Assembly (NCBI GenBank): GCA_030680405.1
Contig: JAUXVT010000020.1
Coordinates: forward strand, 1-48,085
Source: Thiobacillus sp.
GTDB taxonomy: Bacteria > Pseudomonadota > Gammaproteobacteria > Burkholderiales > Thiobacillaceae
DNA length: 48,085 nt
Direction: 5' to 3'
Part shown: piece after piece, positions 32,987 through 42,406 of the stretch
Numbering within the stretch: the stretch's first letter is position 1
Layout: every line of letters begins with the position of its first letter
Notes under the pieces: generated by a model
The model's database searches: none
What the model was told of the DNA's origin: nothing
The model's input: the letters and a program-made list of their open reading frames with translations, nothing else
Translations under genes and position numbers: made by a program

Positions 32987-33289
32987 TTAGAAGAGTTCGT
33001 CCTGATCTTCCAGCACTGAATCGAGCAAGGCGTTGCAATGCGTCAGCCGGGTACGTGCTGCCTCGATCTGGCCGCCCCCGCCCTGGGTCAATAATTCGTG
33101 CGCGAGGTTGAGTCCCGCCATGATGGCGATGCGCTCGGCGCCGATCACTTTGCTGGTTTCGCGGATCGCGCGCATTTTTTCGTCCAGATAATCGGCCGCT
33201 GCAATCAGCGCCGATTCCTCCTCGCGCGAGCAGGCCACCTTGTAGGCGCGGCCGAGAATATTGATTTCGATGGAGCGGGGGCCGGCCAT
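32987..33289 (-). CDS. zapA: Cell division protein ZapA
   Basis: A 100-residue FtsZ-ring stabiliser. The N-terminus IEINILGRAYKVACSREEES, the middle ADYLDEKMRAIRET and the helix ERIAIMAGLNLAHELL match ZapA, followed by a coiled-coil tail. The ATG at 33289 is preferred over the GTG just before it, since GGAGG is seven bases upstream. The zapB-like stop overlaps this start region, so the two are translationally linked. Confidence 0.92.
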   Translation of the reverse strand: MAGPRSIEINILGRAYKVACSREEESALIAAADYLDEKMRAIRETSKVIGAERIAIMAGLNLAHELLTQGGGGQIEAARTRLTHCNALLDSVLEDQDELF

Positions 33290-33486
33290 CACACGTCCTC
33301 CGGCAAGGTGTCGAGCAGCGCCTGCAGGCGCGTTTTTGCGGCATCCAGCCGGCTCGTCAGCTGCTTGTTATCCTGCTGCGCGGCAAGCAACTGCTGGCGC
33401 AGGGCGGTATTTTCCTGCCGCAGCGTGTGGCACAACTCGGCCACTTGGCGGATCTTGGCTTCAAGGGAATCGAGTTCGGCGTGCAT
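33289..33486 (-). CDS. zapB: ZapB-like coiled-coil division protein
   Basis: A 65-residue, almost wholly coiled-coil protein starting MHAELDSLEAKIRQVAELCH, with heptads rich in Leu, Gln and Glu. Size, helix content and position before zapA point to the ZapB/TIGR02449 type, which binds ZapA and helps to order the Z ring. A much longer reading frame upstream only crosses the riboswitch and btuB on the other strand. The name is by context and shape. Confidence 0.8.
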   Translation of the reverse strand: MHAELDSLEAKIRQVAELCHTLRQENTALRQQLLAAQQDNKQLTSRLDAAKTRLQALLDTLPEDV

Positions 33487-33537
33487 GGCGGGACTATAGG
33501 GGGCGATGTGCGGACGGTCAATCAGACCCTTATAATG

Positions 33538-33735
33538 CGGGCCTTCAGGTGCCGACGCGGCTTTCCGCCGCCGAGGGTAAACGGGAAACAGGTGCGCGGC
33601 GATTCGCTGCCATGCCTGTGCTGCCCCCGCAACGGTAAGCGCTAAACGGTCCATCACACAGCCACTGGGTTCGCCCGGGAAGGCGATGCACTTCAAGCGC
33701 GAGCCCGGATACCGGCCTGAGCCCTGCATGACGAA
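33538..33735 (+). promoter_or_regulatory. Cobalamin riboswitch
   Basis: Class hallmarks in order: GGGAAACAGGTG, CTGCCCCCGCAACGGTAAGC, AGCCACTGGG with GGGAAGGCG, and the final B12-box-like GCGAGCCCGGATACCGGCCT. It lies upstream of btuB on the same strand. A hairpin GCGCCTG...CAGGCGC (33759-33780) between it and the ribosome site may be the expression platform. B12 would turn btuB off. Confidence 0.93.
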
Positions 33736-33798
33736 AGTCAGGCAGCGGATCGTGCAACGCGCCTGCGGGGAATCAGGCGCCCAACTTGGAAAATCATC

Positions 33799-35631
33799 AT
33801 GCGTCAAACCACTCTCTCGCTTGCCCTGGGCGCTGTTTTCATTTCGTCCGCACACGCGGAAACCCTGCCGGAATACATCGGCGAAACCATTGTCGTCACG
33901 CCGACGCGCGCTTCGCAAAAACTGGCTGCACCGCTGCAGCACACCAGCGTCATCACGCGGACGGACATCGAATCGTCCACTGCTTCCGATCTGTCTACCC
34001 TGCTGCGTCAGGAATCCGGGGTGGAAATCGCGCCGACCGGCGGCCTGGGCGCACAAACCGCGATCCGTATTCGCGGATCGGAATCCGACCATGTGCTGGT
34101 GCTGATCGATGGCGTGCGCGTCAACTCGGTGACCACCGGCGCGACGGCCATCGACCAGATCCTGCTCGACGAAATCGAGCGTATCGAAATCGTGCGCGGC
34201 AACGTGTCGAGCGTCTATGGCTCCGAAGCGATTGGCGGGGTGGTGCAGATTTTCACCCGGCGCGGCCAGGGCGACATGAAGGTCTCGGGTAGCGCGGCAC
34301 TGGGGGCAGACAACTATCGCAAGCTTGCCCTGGCTATCGGTGGCGAACTGGGGGATACGCGTGTGCGTTTCGGCGTGGCACGCACGCGAACAGACGGGTT
34401 TTCGAGTGTGCGCAGCGAATTCGTCCCGACGCCGTTTACGTTCGCCCCGGCGGATATCGATGACGACGGTTACCGCAACACCACGCTGAATCTGGCGCTG
34501 TCGCATCGTATCCAGGCCGGGCATGAAATGGGCCTGACTGCTTTCCAGTCTCGCGGCGACATCGAATTCGATGGCGCCTCCCAGAATCACAGCGACCAGA
34601 CCCTGAGGGCGCTCGGGCTATACAGCGAAAACCGCTTGTTGCCGGATTGGCAAAGCCGCATCCAGTATTCACAGGGCAGCGACGATCTGGCGTCGGATCT
34701 GGATGGCGTGGCGACCGGCCGCTTCAAAACCCGCAATCGCCAGTTGGGCTGGAATAATCAGCTGGGCGTGGGGCAGGGCGTCGTTCGTTTGGGGGTGGAG
34801 GGCTTGTGGCAGCAACTCGATACCGATGCGGCCTACAGCGACGATGCGCGCAGGGTGACCAGCCTTACTGCGGGCTACATGATCGCTAACGGCGCGCATG
34901 AGCTGCAATTGAACGTGCGGCACGATGACTACAGCGATTTTGGTGGCGCCACCACCGGCCTGTTGGGATATGGCTATCGGCTAAGCCCGATACTGCGCGT
35001 GTCGGCAACCGTGTCAAATGCATTCCGTGCACCCACGTTCAACGAACTCTACGGACCGTTTGGCAGCAATCCCGCGCTCGACCCCGAACGCGCACGCAGC
35101 GCAGAAGTTGGCCTGACCTACAACGGTGCGTATGGCCTGGCGCGTGCCACTGCATTTGTCACCCGCACCCGCGATCTCATCAACTTTGTCCCGCCAACCT
35201 GGACTGCGACCAACGTCGATCGGGCGGAAAACCGGGGGATCGAACTCTCGTGGAGCGGCAGGCTTGCCGGGCTGGACGCGCGCAGCGCACTGACCTTCCA
35301 GCATCCCGAAGACAAAGCGACTGGCCTCGGCTTGTTGCGCCGTGCCGACCGGTTTGGCAGCCTGTCGCTAGGTCGGCAAGCCGGCGCATTCGACTGGCGC
35401 GCTGAACTGCTGGCATCCGGTCCGCATCCCGACGTCCATGCCACGACTTATTCCCGTGTCGATGTGCCCGGCTATGCCGTGCTCAACCTGAACCTGGGCT
35501 GGAAACCGGTGCGCGACTGGAAACTCAGTGGCAAACTGGTCAACCTGCTGGACAAGGACTACGCGCTGGTACACGGTTACAACACGCAGGGTCGCGGCGC
35601 CTTCATTGAACTGGCTTACGCGCCGAAGTAA
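33799..35631 (+). CDS. btuB: TonB-dependent vitamin B12 receptor
   Basis: A 610-residue outer-membrane barrel. The signal peptide MRQTTLSLALGAVFISSAHA is followed by the TonB box-like ETIVVTPTRA, a plug domain (LSTLLRQESGVEIAPTGGLG, RIRGSESDHVLVLIDGVRVN, EIVRGNVSSVYGSEAIGGVV) and a long barrel ending in LVHGYNTQGRGAFIELAYAP. The plug pattern and the B12 riboswitch upstream fix the substrate as cobalamin. Length is typical. The next gene, cobO, works on the same vitamin. Confidence 0.95.
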   Translation: MRQTTLSLALGAVFISSAHAETLPEYIGETIVVTPTRASQKLAAPLQHTSVITRTDIESSTASDLSTLLRQESGVEIAPTGGLGAQTAIRIRGSESDHVLVLIDGVRVNSVTTGATAIDQILLDEIERIEIVRGNVSSVYGSEAIGGVVQIFTRRGQGDMKVSGSAALGADNYRKLALAIGGELGDTRVRFGVARTRTDGFSSVRSEFVPTPFTFAPADIDDDGYRNTTLNLALSHRIQAGHEMGLTAFQSRGDIEFDGASQNHSDQTLRALGLYSENRLLPDWQSRIQYSQGSDDLASDLDGVATGRFKTRNRQLGWNNQLGVGQGVVRLGVEGLWQQLDTDAAYSDDARRVTSLTAGYMIANGAHELQLNVRHDDYSDFGGATTGLLGYGYRLSPILRVSATVSNAFRAPTFNELYGPFGSNPALDPERARSAEVGLTYNGAYGLARATAFVTRTRDLINFVPPTWTATNVDRAENRGIELSWSGRLAGLDARSALTFQHPEDKATGLGLLRRADRFGSLSLGRQAGAFDWRAELLASGPHPDVHATTYSRVDVPGYAVLNLNLGWKPVRDWKLSGKLVNLLDKDYALVHGYNTQGRGAFIELAYAPK

Positions 35632-35645
35632 GGCTTTTCCCGCAA

Positions 35646-35678
35646 GCGTGCAACAGGGCCATCCGCCCTGTTGCACGC
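35646..35678 (+). terminator. Stem-loop after btuB
   Basis: GCGTGCAACAGGGC, a five-base loop and GCCCTGTTGCACGC: a perfect 14-base-pair stem 14 bases after the btuB stop. It has no T run, so termination may be partial. Confidence 0.6.
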
Positions 35679-35729
35679 GGAGCCAGCCGGGTCTGGGAAA
35701 ATCATTCCGCATTTCAGGACGAATCGCAC

Positions 35730-36365
35730 ATGAACACTGAAACCCCGGACCACAAAGCCCCCCACGATCAATCCAGAAATGCGCGCCACGCCGCCCGCAT
35801 GGCGCGCAAGAAAGCGCTGATCGACGCCGCAATCAGCGCCGCCACCGACGCGCGCGGGCTGCTCATCGTCATCACCGGCAACGGCAAGGGCAAGAGCACG
35901 TCGGCCTTCGGCACGGTGGCGCGCGCGCTCGGCCACGGCATGAAGGTCGGCGTGGTGCAGTTCATCAAGAGCCGCACCGACACCGGCGAGGAAGCCTTCC
36001 TCGGCAGGCAGCCCGGCGTCGAATGGCACGTCACCGGCGACGGCTTCACCTGGGACACGCAGAACCGCGAGCAGGACATCGCCACCGCCGAGCGCGGCTG
36101 GGCGATTGCCGCGCGCATGCTGGCCGATCCGGCGTACCAGCTGGTGGTGCTGGACGAGCTGACCTATCTGCTGAGCTACGGCTACCTCGACAGCGATGTC
36201 GTGCTGGATGCGCTGGCGCAGCGGCCGCCGATGCAGCACGTGATCGTCACCGGGCGTGCCGCGTCCGACGCGCTGATCGAGCTGGCGGACACGGTGTCGG
36301 TCATCGCCGACGAAAAACACGCGTTCCGCGCCGGGGTCAAGGCGCAGCCGGGGATCGATCTCTAA
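35730..36365 (+). CDS. cobO: Cob(I)yrinic acid a,c-diamide adenosyltransferase
   Basis: A 211-residue enzyme (also called BtuR/CobA) that adds the adenosyl group to reduced corrinoid. The P-loop GNGKGKST (50-57) is used in the unusual CobA way. VQFIKSRTDTGEE, GDGFTWDTQN and VVLDELTYLLSYGYL are typical. The N-terminal 40 basic residues are as in the family. Being next to btuB, it would turn imported B12 into its coenzyme form. Confidence 0.95.
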   Translation: MNTETPDHKAPHDQSRNARHAARMARKKALIDAAISAATDARGLLIVITGNGKGKSTSAFGTVARALGHGMKVGVVQFIKSRTDTGEEAFLGRQPGVEWHVTGDGFTWDTQNREQDIATAERGWAIAARMLADPAYQLVVLDELTYLLSYGYLDSDVVLDALAQRPPMQHVIVTGRAASDALIELADTVSVIADEKHAFRAGVKAQPGIDL

Positions 36366-36432
36366 GCGCAACGTCATCATCCTGTAACCCCCATGCCATA
36401 CAACGCAGGCTTTGCCCCAGGCGGAGTCTGCC

Positions 36433-37644
36433 GTGCGTATCCTGATGGTGTCCGACGTGTACTTTCCGCGCGTCAACGGTGTGTCCACGTCCATTCAAAC
36501 CTTGCGCCAGGCGCTGGCCGAAGCGGGACATGCCAGTGTGCTGGTGGCGCCGGATTATCCGGCCACGCTGCCGCAGGCCAAGATTAACGTAGCGGAGGCC
36601 GATATCGTCCGGGTGCCGGGCTGGCCGATCCCGCGCGACCCGGAAGACCGCCTGATGCACCCGCGCGCGCTGGCCGCCGCGCTGGATCAGTTCAACCCGG
36701 CCAACTTCGACCTCGTCCACATCCACACGCCGTTCCTGGCGCACCGCGCCGGGGTGCGCTGGGCGCGCAAGCATGGCCTGCCGTGCGTCGAGACCTACCA
36801 CACGCTGTTCGAGGAATACTTCCACCACTACCTGCCGTTTCTGCCGAAGGCGTGGCTCGCGGCCGCCGCGCGAATGATTTCGCGCAAGGAATGCGACGGC
36901 GTCACCGCGGTGATCGCGCCGTCTTCGGCGATGAGGAACACGCTGCTGGCGTATGGCGTCAGCAGCCCCGTCCACATCATCCCCACCGGCCTCAATCTCG
37001 CCGACTTCGCCAACTGCGATGGCCCCGCGTTTCGCGCCCGCCACGGCATCGCGCCGGCGCGCCCGGTGATGGCCTACGTGGGGCGGGTGGCGTTCGAGAA
37101 GAATCTGGATTTCCTGCTGCTGGTGACCGAGCGGGTGCGGCACAACCTGCCCGACGTGCTGCTGGTGATCGCCGGCGAAGGGCCTGCGCGTGCGTCGCTC
37201 GAACGTGCTGTGGCTAAACGGCAGCTCACCAACAACGTGCGCTTTGTCGGCTACCTCGAACGCAGGACGGAACTGCCGGCGTGCTACTGCGCGGCCGATG
37301 CGTTCGTGTTCGCCTCCAAAACCGAAACCCAGGGGCTGGTGCTGATGGAGGCGATGGCGCTCGGTGTGCCGGTGGTGGGCCTGGCCGAAATGGGGACGAA
37401 GGATGTGCTGCAGGAAGGCGCCGGCTGCCGCATCGCGCCGGACGATGTCGCAGGCTTTGCCCAGGTGCTGATCCCGCTGCTGGCCGATCGCGTGGCGGCG
37501 CAGGCGCTCGGCGCGGCGGGCAAGGCTTACGCCGCGGGCTGGAGCGAAGCGCGCATGTGCGAAGCCATTCTCGCGCTCTATCACACCCTGCACCCCAAGC
37601 CGGTATCCGGAACAGAGGTTGCGCGCGGCATAATTGCCGGGTGA
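36433..37644 (+). CDS. GT4-family glycosyltransferase
   Basis: A 403-residue transferase with two Rossmann lobes. It starts MRILMVSDVYFPRVNGVSTS with the nucleotide-sugar/acceptor glycine loop, then HIHTPFLAHRAG, GRVAFEKNLDFLL and the E-x7-E pair in KTETQGLVLMEAM. It resembles glycolipid-forming mannosyl or glucosyl transferases, but the sugar and acceptor cannot be told. The GTG at 36433 is chosen because GGAG lies six bases upstream; a TTG seven codons earlier has none. Its stop overlaps the gluQ start (GTGA). Confidence 0.88.
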   Translation: MRILMVSDVYFPRVNGVSTSIQTLRQALAEAGHASVLVAPDYPATLPQAKINVAEADIVRVPGWPIPRDPEDRLMHPRALAAALDQFNPANFDLVHIHTPFLAHRAGVRWARKHGLPCVETYHTLFEEYFHHYLPFLPKAWLAAAARMISRKECDGVTAVIAPSSAMRNTLLAYGVSSPVHIIPTGLNLADFANCDGPAFRARHGIAPARPVMAYVGRVAFEKNLDFLLLVTERVRHNLPDVLLVIAGEGPARASLERAVAKRQLTNNVRFVGYLERRTELPACYCAADAFVFASKTETQGLVLMEAMALGVPVVGLAEMGTKDVLQEGAGCRIAPDDVAGFAQVLIPLLADRVAAQALGAAGKAYAAGWSEARMCEAILALYHTLHPKPVSGTEVARGIIAG

Positions 37645-38576
37645 ACTCCGCACCCTATGTCGGGCGCTTTGCGCCGTCCCCCACCGGTCCCCTGCACTTT
37701 GGCTCGCTCGTCGCTGCGGTGGCGAGTTGCCTCGACGCCCGCGCGGTGGGTGGGCGCTGGCTGCTGCGCATGGAAGACCTCGACTGGCCCCGCTGCGAGC
37801 CCAGCGCGGCCGACGCCATCCTGCGCCAGCTGGAAGCCTATGGTTTGCACTGGGACGGCGCGGTGCTGGTCCAGTCGCAGCGCGACGGTGCCTATGCCGA
37901 GGCACTCGCCACGCTGGAAGAGCTTGGCGCGCTCTATCCCTGCGCCTGCACCCGTAGCCAACTCACCCAGGCGCCGCGCAACCATGAGGGCGAAATCATT
38001 TACCCCGGCACCTGCCGCAACGGCTTGCCGGCCGGTTCGATCACACGCGCCTGGCGCGTGCGCGTGCCGGATGTGAGCACCCACTTTCACGACCGCATCC
38101 ACGGCGACATGCAGCAGAACCTGGCCCATGAGGTCGGAGACTTCATCGTCAAGCGCGCCGATGGCCTGTTCGCCTACCAGCTCGCGGTGGTGGTGGACGA
38201 TGTGTTCCAGGGCATCACCCACGTCGTGCGCGGCGCCGACCTGCTATGGAACACCCCGCGCCAGATTTACCTGCAAAGCCTGCTGGGATTGCCAACGCCG
38301 GTCTACGCCCATGTGCCGCTCATCACCAACGTTGCCGGACAAAAGCTGTCCAAGCAGACCCACGCGCCTGCCTTGCCAGATTGCGGGCGAGGGGCCGTGC
38401 TGACGCAGGCGCTCGCCGCGCTTGGCCAGCCGCCCCCAGTTGAACTGATGTGCGCCGAACCAGCCGAACTGCTGGCGTGGGCGAGCGCGCACTGGAAAAT
38501 CGAAAACGTGCCGACGCAGGCAGCGATTGCCAATCCTGCCGGCGCACCAGAAAATTGTCTGACCCCTGACCCCTGA
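37641..38576 (+). CDS. gluQ: Glutamyl-Q tRNA(Asp) synthetase
   Basis: A 311-residue shortened relative of glutamyl-tRNA synthetase without the anticodon-binding part. It joins glutamate to queuosine in tRNA-Asp. The ATP motif APSPTGPLHFGSL is at 11-23, zinc ligands lie in YPCACTRSQL and YPGTCR, and a KLSKQ loop is near 235. The GTG start overlaps the end of the glycosyltransferase. The last residues (NCLTPDP) are encoded in a CTGACCC tandem repeat, so the natural C-terminus may have been changed. Confidence 0.93.
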   Translation: MNSAPYVGRFAPSPTGPLHFGSLVAAVASCLDARAVGGRWLLRMEDLDWPRCEPSAADAILRQLEAYGLHWDGAVLVQSQRDGAYAEALATLEELGALYPCACTRSQLTQAPRNHEGEIIYPGTCRNGLPAGSITRAWRVRVPDVSTHFHDRIHGDMQQNLAHEVGDFIVKRADGLFAYQLAVVVDDVFQGITHVVRGADLLWNTPRQIYLQSLLGLPTPVYAHVPLITNVAGQKLSKQTHAPALPDCGRGAVLTQALAALGQPPPVELMCAEPAELLAWASAHWKIENVPTQAAIANPAGAPENCLTPDP

Positions 38577-38586
38577 CCCCTGACCC
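38559..38586. repeat. CTGACCC tandem repeat over the gluQ stop
   Basis: Four perfect seven-base units in a row. The gluQ stop codon is in the third. Such an array can change length by slippage. Confidence 0.9.
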
Positions 38587-38591
38587 CTGCC

Positions 38592-39146
38592 ATGGCCCAA
38601 CTTCCCTCCGCCGTCGAACAAGTCCTGCACGTACACGCGGCCTTCATCCATACCGTCGTCAATGCGCTGCGCGACCGCAGCCAGCTGCCCGACCTGAGGA
38701 AGCAGCTCGACGCCGCCGAGCAGGCCGGCTGGGCGCGGCTGGTCGGCGCGCTGCGCCACGTCATCGACGGCCGCCGCGATCCGTCGATCAAGCTGGGGCT
38801 GGACGAGGAAGACAGCATCCTGCTCGACGCCATCCTGCGCGGCCTCGACAACCCCGCCACCCTTCCGGCGCTTGACGTCCAGCCGGACGGCAGCAGCGCT
38901 GCCCCGGGCTTGGCCGCGCTGATCGATGCTTCGGCGCGTGGCGACGCGCAGGCGATGTCAGTGCTCGCCAACATGGCCGAACAGATGATGAAGGCGGGCG
39001 GCGACATGGCGCTCCTGGGTGGGCGCATGCGCCGACTGGTCAACGGCGAGCGCGATACCGACCAGCTGGTCGCCGGGATGGGGCCGCTGGGACGCGAGCT
39101 GCTGATCAGCCTGCTCGACGAACTGGCCAAGCTGCGCCCGCAGTAA
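38592..39146 (+). CDS. Hypothetical protein, mostly helical
   Basis: A 184-residue protein that I do not recognise. It starts MAQLPSAVEQVLHVHAAFIH, has no signal peptide or membrane helix, and is rich in Ala, Leu and charged residues typical of a helical bundle. NMAEQMMKAGGDMALLGGRM and NGERDTDQLVAGMGPLGREL look like conserved blocks. It starts 15 bases after gluQ and is probably co-transcribed with it. Confidence 0.8.
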   Translation: MAQLPSAVEQVLHVHAAFIHTVVNALRDRSQLPDLRKQLDAAEQAGWARLVGALRHVIDGRRDPSIKLGLDEEDSILLDAILRGLDNPATLPALDVQPDGSSAAPGLAALIDASARGDAQAMSVLANMAEQMMKAGGDMALLGGRMRRLVNGERDTDQLVAGMGPLGRELLISLLDELAKLRPQ

Positions 39147-39192
39147 TCTCGCCAGGCTTGGACATCGCCACGATGCAGGCATGCGGGTCGCT

Positions 39193-39222
39193 TTGACAGC
39201 GCGCGCGCCTATCAGCTAAAAT
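39193..39222 (+). promoter_or_regulatory. Sigma-70 promoter of tRNA-Met
   Basis: TTGACA (39193-39198), an 18-base spacer and TAAAAT (39217-39222). The tRNA starts 44 bases after the -10. A hairpin (39230-39256) lies in the leader. Confidence 0.8.
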
Positions 39223-39265
39223 TCGCGGCTTTTCGGCAGTCCTCTGCCGGAAAAGCAATCCGTAA

Positions 39266-39342
39266 GGTGATGTAGCTCAGTCGGTTAGAGCATCGGATTC
39301 ATAATCCGGGGGTCGGTGGTTCAAGTCCACCCATCACCACCA
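39266..39342 (+). tRNA. tRNA-Met (anticodon CAT), elongator type
   Basis: A complete cloverleaf: GGTGATG with CATCACC, GCTC/GAGC D arm, anticodon stem TCGGA/TCCGG with loop TTCATAA, T arm GGTGG-TTCAAGT-CCACC and encoded CCA. A paired first base rules out the initiator. The sequence resembles elongator Met rather than the lysidine-modified Ile type. Confidence 0.93.
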
Positions 39343-39663
39343 GTTTCCTTTTCGTCGCCGCAGTTAATCAAAGGCAGCGCGCGCCGAAATCCCTGCCCCC
39401 AGTCTATTCACTGTCCCGGCATATGATCCCAGCAACCGTAGTCGACCGCTTTCTACCTCGATCAAGCCCGCACGAATGCGGAGTTACGAGTCTCCCGGGC
39501 ACTCCGCTGGAAGCGGGCAACGCTACGCACCCGCTGGCACGTCCGGTCGCGCGCCTGCCTTTGTCGCGCCTCCTTGCCTACCCCGGTAGGCTGCGTCGTT
39601 GCTTCGCGGCAGACACCCGCCCAAACGCTCCATCGGGTGCGTCCGACCACGGTTGCTAGGATC
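39343..39663. other. Intergenic stretch between tRNA-Met and miaB
   Basis: 321 bases without a convincing gene. It holds a short palindrome CCTACCCCGGTAGG (39578-39591) and other GC-rich inverted pieces that could be a degenerate dispersed repeat. The miaB reading frame is open far upstream, but the family start is at 39664. Confidence 0.6.
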
Positions 39664-41004
39664 ATGAAAAAAATCTACATCAAAACCTTCGGTTGTCAGA
39701 TGAACGAGTACGACTCGGACAAGATGGCCGACGTGCTCAATGCGGCCGAAGGCCTGATCCTGACCGACACGCCGGACGATGCCGACGTGATCCTGTTCAA
39801 CACCTGTTCGGTGCGCGAAAAGGCACAGGAAAAGGTGTTCCACGACCTCGGGCGGGTGCGCCACCTGAAAGCCGCCAACCCCAATCTGATCATCGGCGTC
39901 GGCGGCTGCGTGGCGTCGCAGGAAGGCGCGGCGATCGTCGCGCGTGCGCCCTTCGTCGACGTGGTGTTCGGCCCGCAAACGCTGCATCGGTTGCCGGAAC
40001 TGATCGCGAAAAAGCGCGCGACCGGGCGCGCCCAGGTCGACATCAGCTTTCCCGAAATCGAGAAGTTCGACCACCTGCCGCCCGCGCGCGTCGAAGGCGC
40101 GTCGGCCTTTGTGTCGATCATGGAAGGCTGCTCCAAATACTGCACCTTCTGCGTGGTGCCCTACACCCGCGGCGAGGAAGTCTCGCGCCCGTTCGACGAC
40201 GTCATCGCCGAAGTAGCCGACCTCGCCGGGCGCGGAGTGAAGGAAGTCACGCTGCTGGGGCAGAACGTCAACGCCTACCAGGGCGCGCTGGACGAGGGCG
40301 GCACCGCCGACCTCGCCTTCCTGCTGGAGATGGTGCACGAGATCCCCGGCATCGAGCGCATCCGCTACACCACCAGCCATCCGCGCGAAATGACGCAGCG
40401 GCTGATCGAGGCGTACGGCAAGCTGCCGAAACTGGTGTCGCATCTGCATCTGCCGGTGCAGGCTGGTTCCGACCGCATCCTGGCGGCGATGAAGCGCGGC
40501 CACAGCGTGCTCGAATTCAAATCGATAGTGCGCAAGCTGCGCGAACAGCGCCCAGACCTCTGTCTGTCGTCTGACTTCATCGTCGGCTTTCCGGGCGAGA
40601 CCGAGGCCGATTTCGAGGCGACGATGAAGCTCATCGAGGAACTCGACTTCGACGCCAGCTTCTCCTTCATCTACAGCAAGCGCCCCGGCACGCCGGCGTC
40701 GGATTACCCGGACGACGTCGCGGCCGAGTTGAAAACGCAGCGGCTGATGAGGCTGCAGGCGCAGATCGAGGCGCAGGCGCAGGTGGTGAATCGCGCCATG
40801 GTCGGCACCCGGCAAAAAGTTTTGGTCGAAGGCCACGCCCGGAAAAATGCCGAAGAACTCGCCGGCCGCACCGACAACAACCGCATCGTCAACTTCGCCG
40901 GGCAGCCGTGCCTGATCGGGCAGTTCGTCGACGTCACCATCACCCAGGCCCTGCCGCACAGCCTGCGCGGCGAAGCCATCATCCTCGAAAGCGCCCACTC
41001 TTGA
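39664..41004 (+). CDS. miaB: tRNA-2-methylthio-N6-dimethylallyladenosine synthase
   Basis: A 446-residue radical-SAM enzyme that adds a methylthio group to i6A37 of tRNAs reading U-starting codons. The N-terminal cluster cysteines lie in [13 protein letters not shown] (C11), [10 protein letters not shown] and GVGGCVAS. The radical-SAM triad is C156, C160 and C163 in [15 protein letters not shown] domain ends the protein. It leads miaB-phoH-ybeY-corC, a grouping conserved in many proteobacteria. Confidence 0.97.
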   Translation: MKKIYIKTFGCQMNEYDSDKMADVLNAAEGLILTDTPDDADVILFNTCSVREKAQEKVFHDLGRVRHLKAANPNLIIGVGGCVASQEGAAIVARAPFVDVVFGPQTLHRLPELIAKKRATGRAQVDISFPEIEKFDHLPPARVEGASAFVSIMEGCSKYCTFCVVPYTRGEEVSRPFDDVIAEVADLAGRGVKEVTLLGQNVNAYQGALDEGGTADLAFLLEMVHEIPGIERIRYTTSHPREMTQRLIEAYGKLPKLVSHLHLPVQAGSDRILAAMKRGHSVLEFKSIVRKLREQRPDLCLSSDFIVGFPGETEADFEATMKLIEELDFDASFSFIYSKRPGTPASDYPDDVAAELKTQRLMRLQAQIEAQAQVVNRAMVGTRQKVLVEGHARKNAEELAGRTDNNRIVNFAGQPCLIGQFVDVTITQALPHSLRGEAIILESAHS

Positions 41005-41963
41005 AAACCGACATCGTTGAACTGCGGCTGGCCCCGGAAGACAACCGGCGGCTGGCCAACCTGTGCGGGCCGATGGACGAGAACCTGCGCCAGATCGAGG
41101 CGGCATTCGACGTCACCATCGGCCGCCGCGGCGCCAGCTTCCGCTTCAGCGGCGATGCGGCGCGGGCGGAAAAGGGCGCACAGGCGATCGAGCATTTTTA
41201 CAACCGCGCGCACGATGAGTTGAGTCTTGACGACATCCAGCTCGGCCTGGTCGAAATCACGCGCGGCCGCGCCGACGAGGAAGGCCCGGCGCTACGCACC
41301 CGCCGCGCCGACCTGCGCGCGCGCACCCCGCGCCAGGGCGAGTACATCGAGCAGATCCGCAGCCATGACATCACCTTCGGCGTGGGCCCGGCCGGCACCG
41401 GCAAGACCTATCTGGCCGTCGCCTGCGCAGTCGATGCGCTGGAACGCGAGCAGGTCAAGCGCCTGGTGTTGACGCGCCCGGCGGTGGAAGCCGGCGAGCG
41501 GCTGGGCTTTCTGCCGGGCGACCTCACGCAGAAGGTCGACCCGTATTTGCGCCCGCTCTACGACGCGCTGTACGACCTGATGGGCTTCGACAAGGTGACG
41601 CGGCTGATCGAGCGCCACGCGATTGAAGTGGCGCCGCTCGCCTTCATGCGCGGGCGCACGCTCAACCACGCCTTCATCATTCTCGACGAGGCGCAGAACA
41701 CCACGGCCGAGCAGATGCAGATGTTCCTGACCCGCATCGGCTTCGGCGCGCGCGCGGTGGTGACGGGCGACCCGACGCAGATCGACTTGCCCAAGCACGT
41801 GAAGTCCGGGCTGATGGATGCCGTCGAGGTGCTGGGCGATGTGCGCGGGATCGCCTTCACCCATTTCCTGTCCGAAGACGTGGTGCGCCATCCGCTGGTT
41901 GGCCGCATCGTCGATGCCTATGCCGCGCGCCGCGCGGAAACGGAAGCGCGTGGCAAGTCCTGA
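41001..41963 (+). CDS. ybeZ: PhoH-like ATPase
   Basis: A 320-residue protein with an N-terminal KH-like RNA-binding piece ([20 protein letters not shown]) and a PhoH ATPase domain: Walker [15 protein letters not shown] near 127 and Walker [11 protein letters not shown]. It works with YbeY in rRNA processing. The start is a TTG overlapping the miaB stop (TTGA). It overlaps ybeY by 14 bases. Confidence 0.95.
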   Translation: MKTDIVELRLAPEDNRRLANLCGPMDENLRQIEAAFDVTIGRRGASFRFSGDAARAEKGAQAIEHFYNRAHDELSLDDIQLGLVEITRGRADEEGPALRTRRADLRARTPRQGEYIEQIRSHDITFGVGPAGTGKTYLAVACAVDALEREQVKRLVLTRPAVEAGERLGFLPGDLTQKVDPYLRPLYDALYDLMGFDKVTRLIERHAIEVAPLAFMRGRTLNHAFIILDEAQNTTAEQMQMFLTRIGFGARAVVTGDPTQIDLPKHVKSGLMDAVEVLGDVRGIAFTHFLSEDVVRHPLVGRIVDAYAARRAETEARGKS

Positions 41964-42396
41964 ATTCAGCCTGTCCGTGCAGTTTGCGAGCGAGGCGGAT
42001 GACCTGCCGAGCCGCGCGCAAATTCGCCGCTGGGTCGCCGCCGCGCTGGAACACGCCGCCGAGATCACCGTGCGTGTCGTCGACGCCGAGGAAGCGCAGG
42101 CGCTCAACCAGGACTACCGCGACCGCGACTACGTGCCCAATGTGCTGACCTTCGAATACGGCGAGATCGCGCCCGGCGTGCTCGGCGGCGACGTCATGAT
42201 CTGCGCCCCGGTGGTCGAACGCGAGGCGCGCGAACAGGGCAAGCCGCTCAAGGCGCATTACGCCCACATGACCATCCACGGCGTGCTGCACCTGCAGGGC
42301 TACGATCATATCGACCCGGCGGAGGCCGAAATCATGGAATCACGCGAAGTCGCTATACTGAAGCAGTTCCATCTCCCTAATCCCTATTTTTCCTGA
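41950..42396 (+). CDS. ybeY: Endoribonuclease YbeY
   Basis: A 148-residue zinc enzyme for 16S rRNA maturation and ribosome quality control. The metal motif HGVLHLQGYDH places H110, H114 and H120. VPNVLTFEYGE and GDVMICAPVV are also conserved. The start is taken as GTG (41950), inside the end of phoH. An ATG further upstream would overlap phoH by more than 100 bases. Confidence 0.95.
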   Translation: MASPEFSLSVQFASEADDLPSRAQIRRWVAAALEHAAEITVRVVDAEEAQALNQDYRDRDYVPNVLTFEYGEIAPGVLGGDVMICAPVVEREAREQGKPLKAHYAHMTIHGVLHLQGYDHIDPAEAEIMESREVAILKQFHLPNPYFS

Positions 42397-42406
42397 CCGT
42401 TACCCC

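Noticed and set aside
33289..34590. 433-codon minus frame extending zapB upstream
   Set aside because: It runs through the riboswitch and the start of btuB on the other strand. The 65-codon coiled-coil part is the real gene.
37281..37640. Upstream extension of gluQ to 37281
   Set aside because: It lies within the glycosyltransferase gene in another frame; homologous sequence starts at the GTG at 37641.
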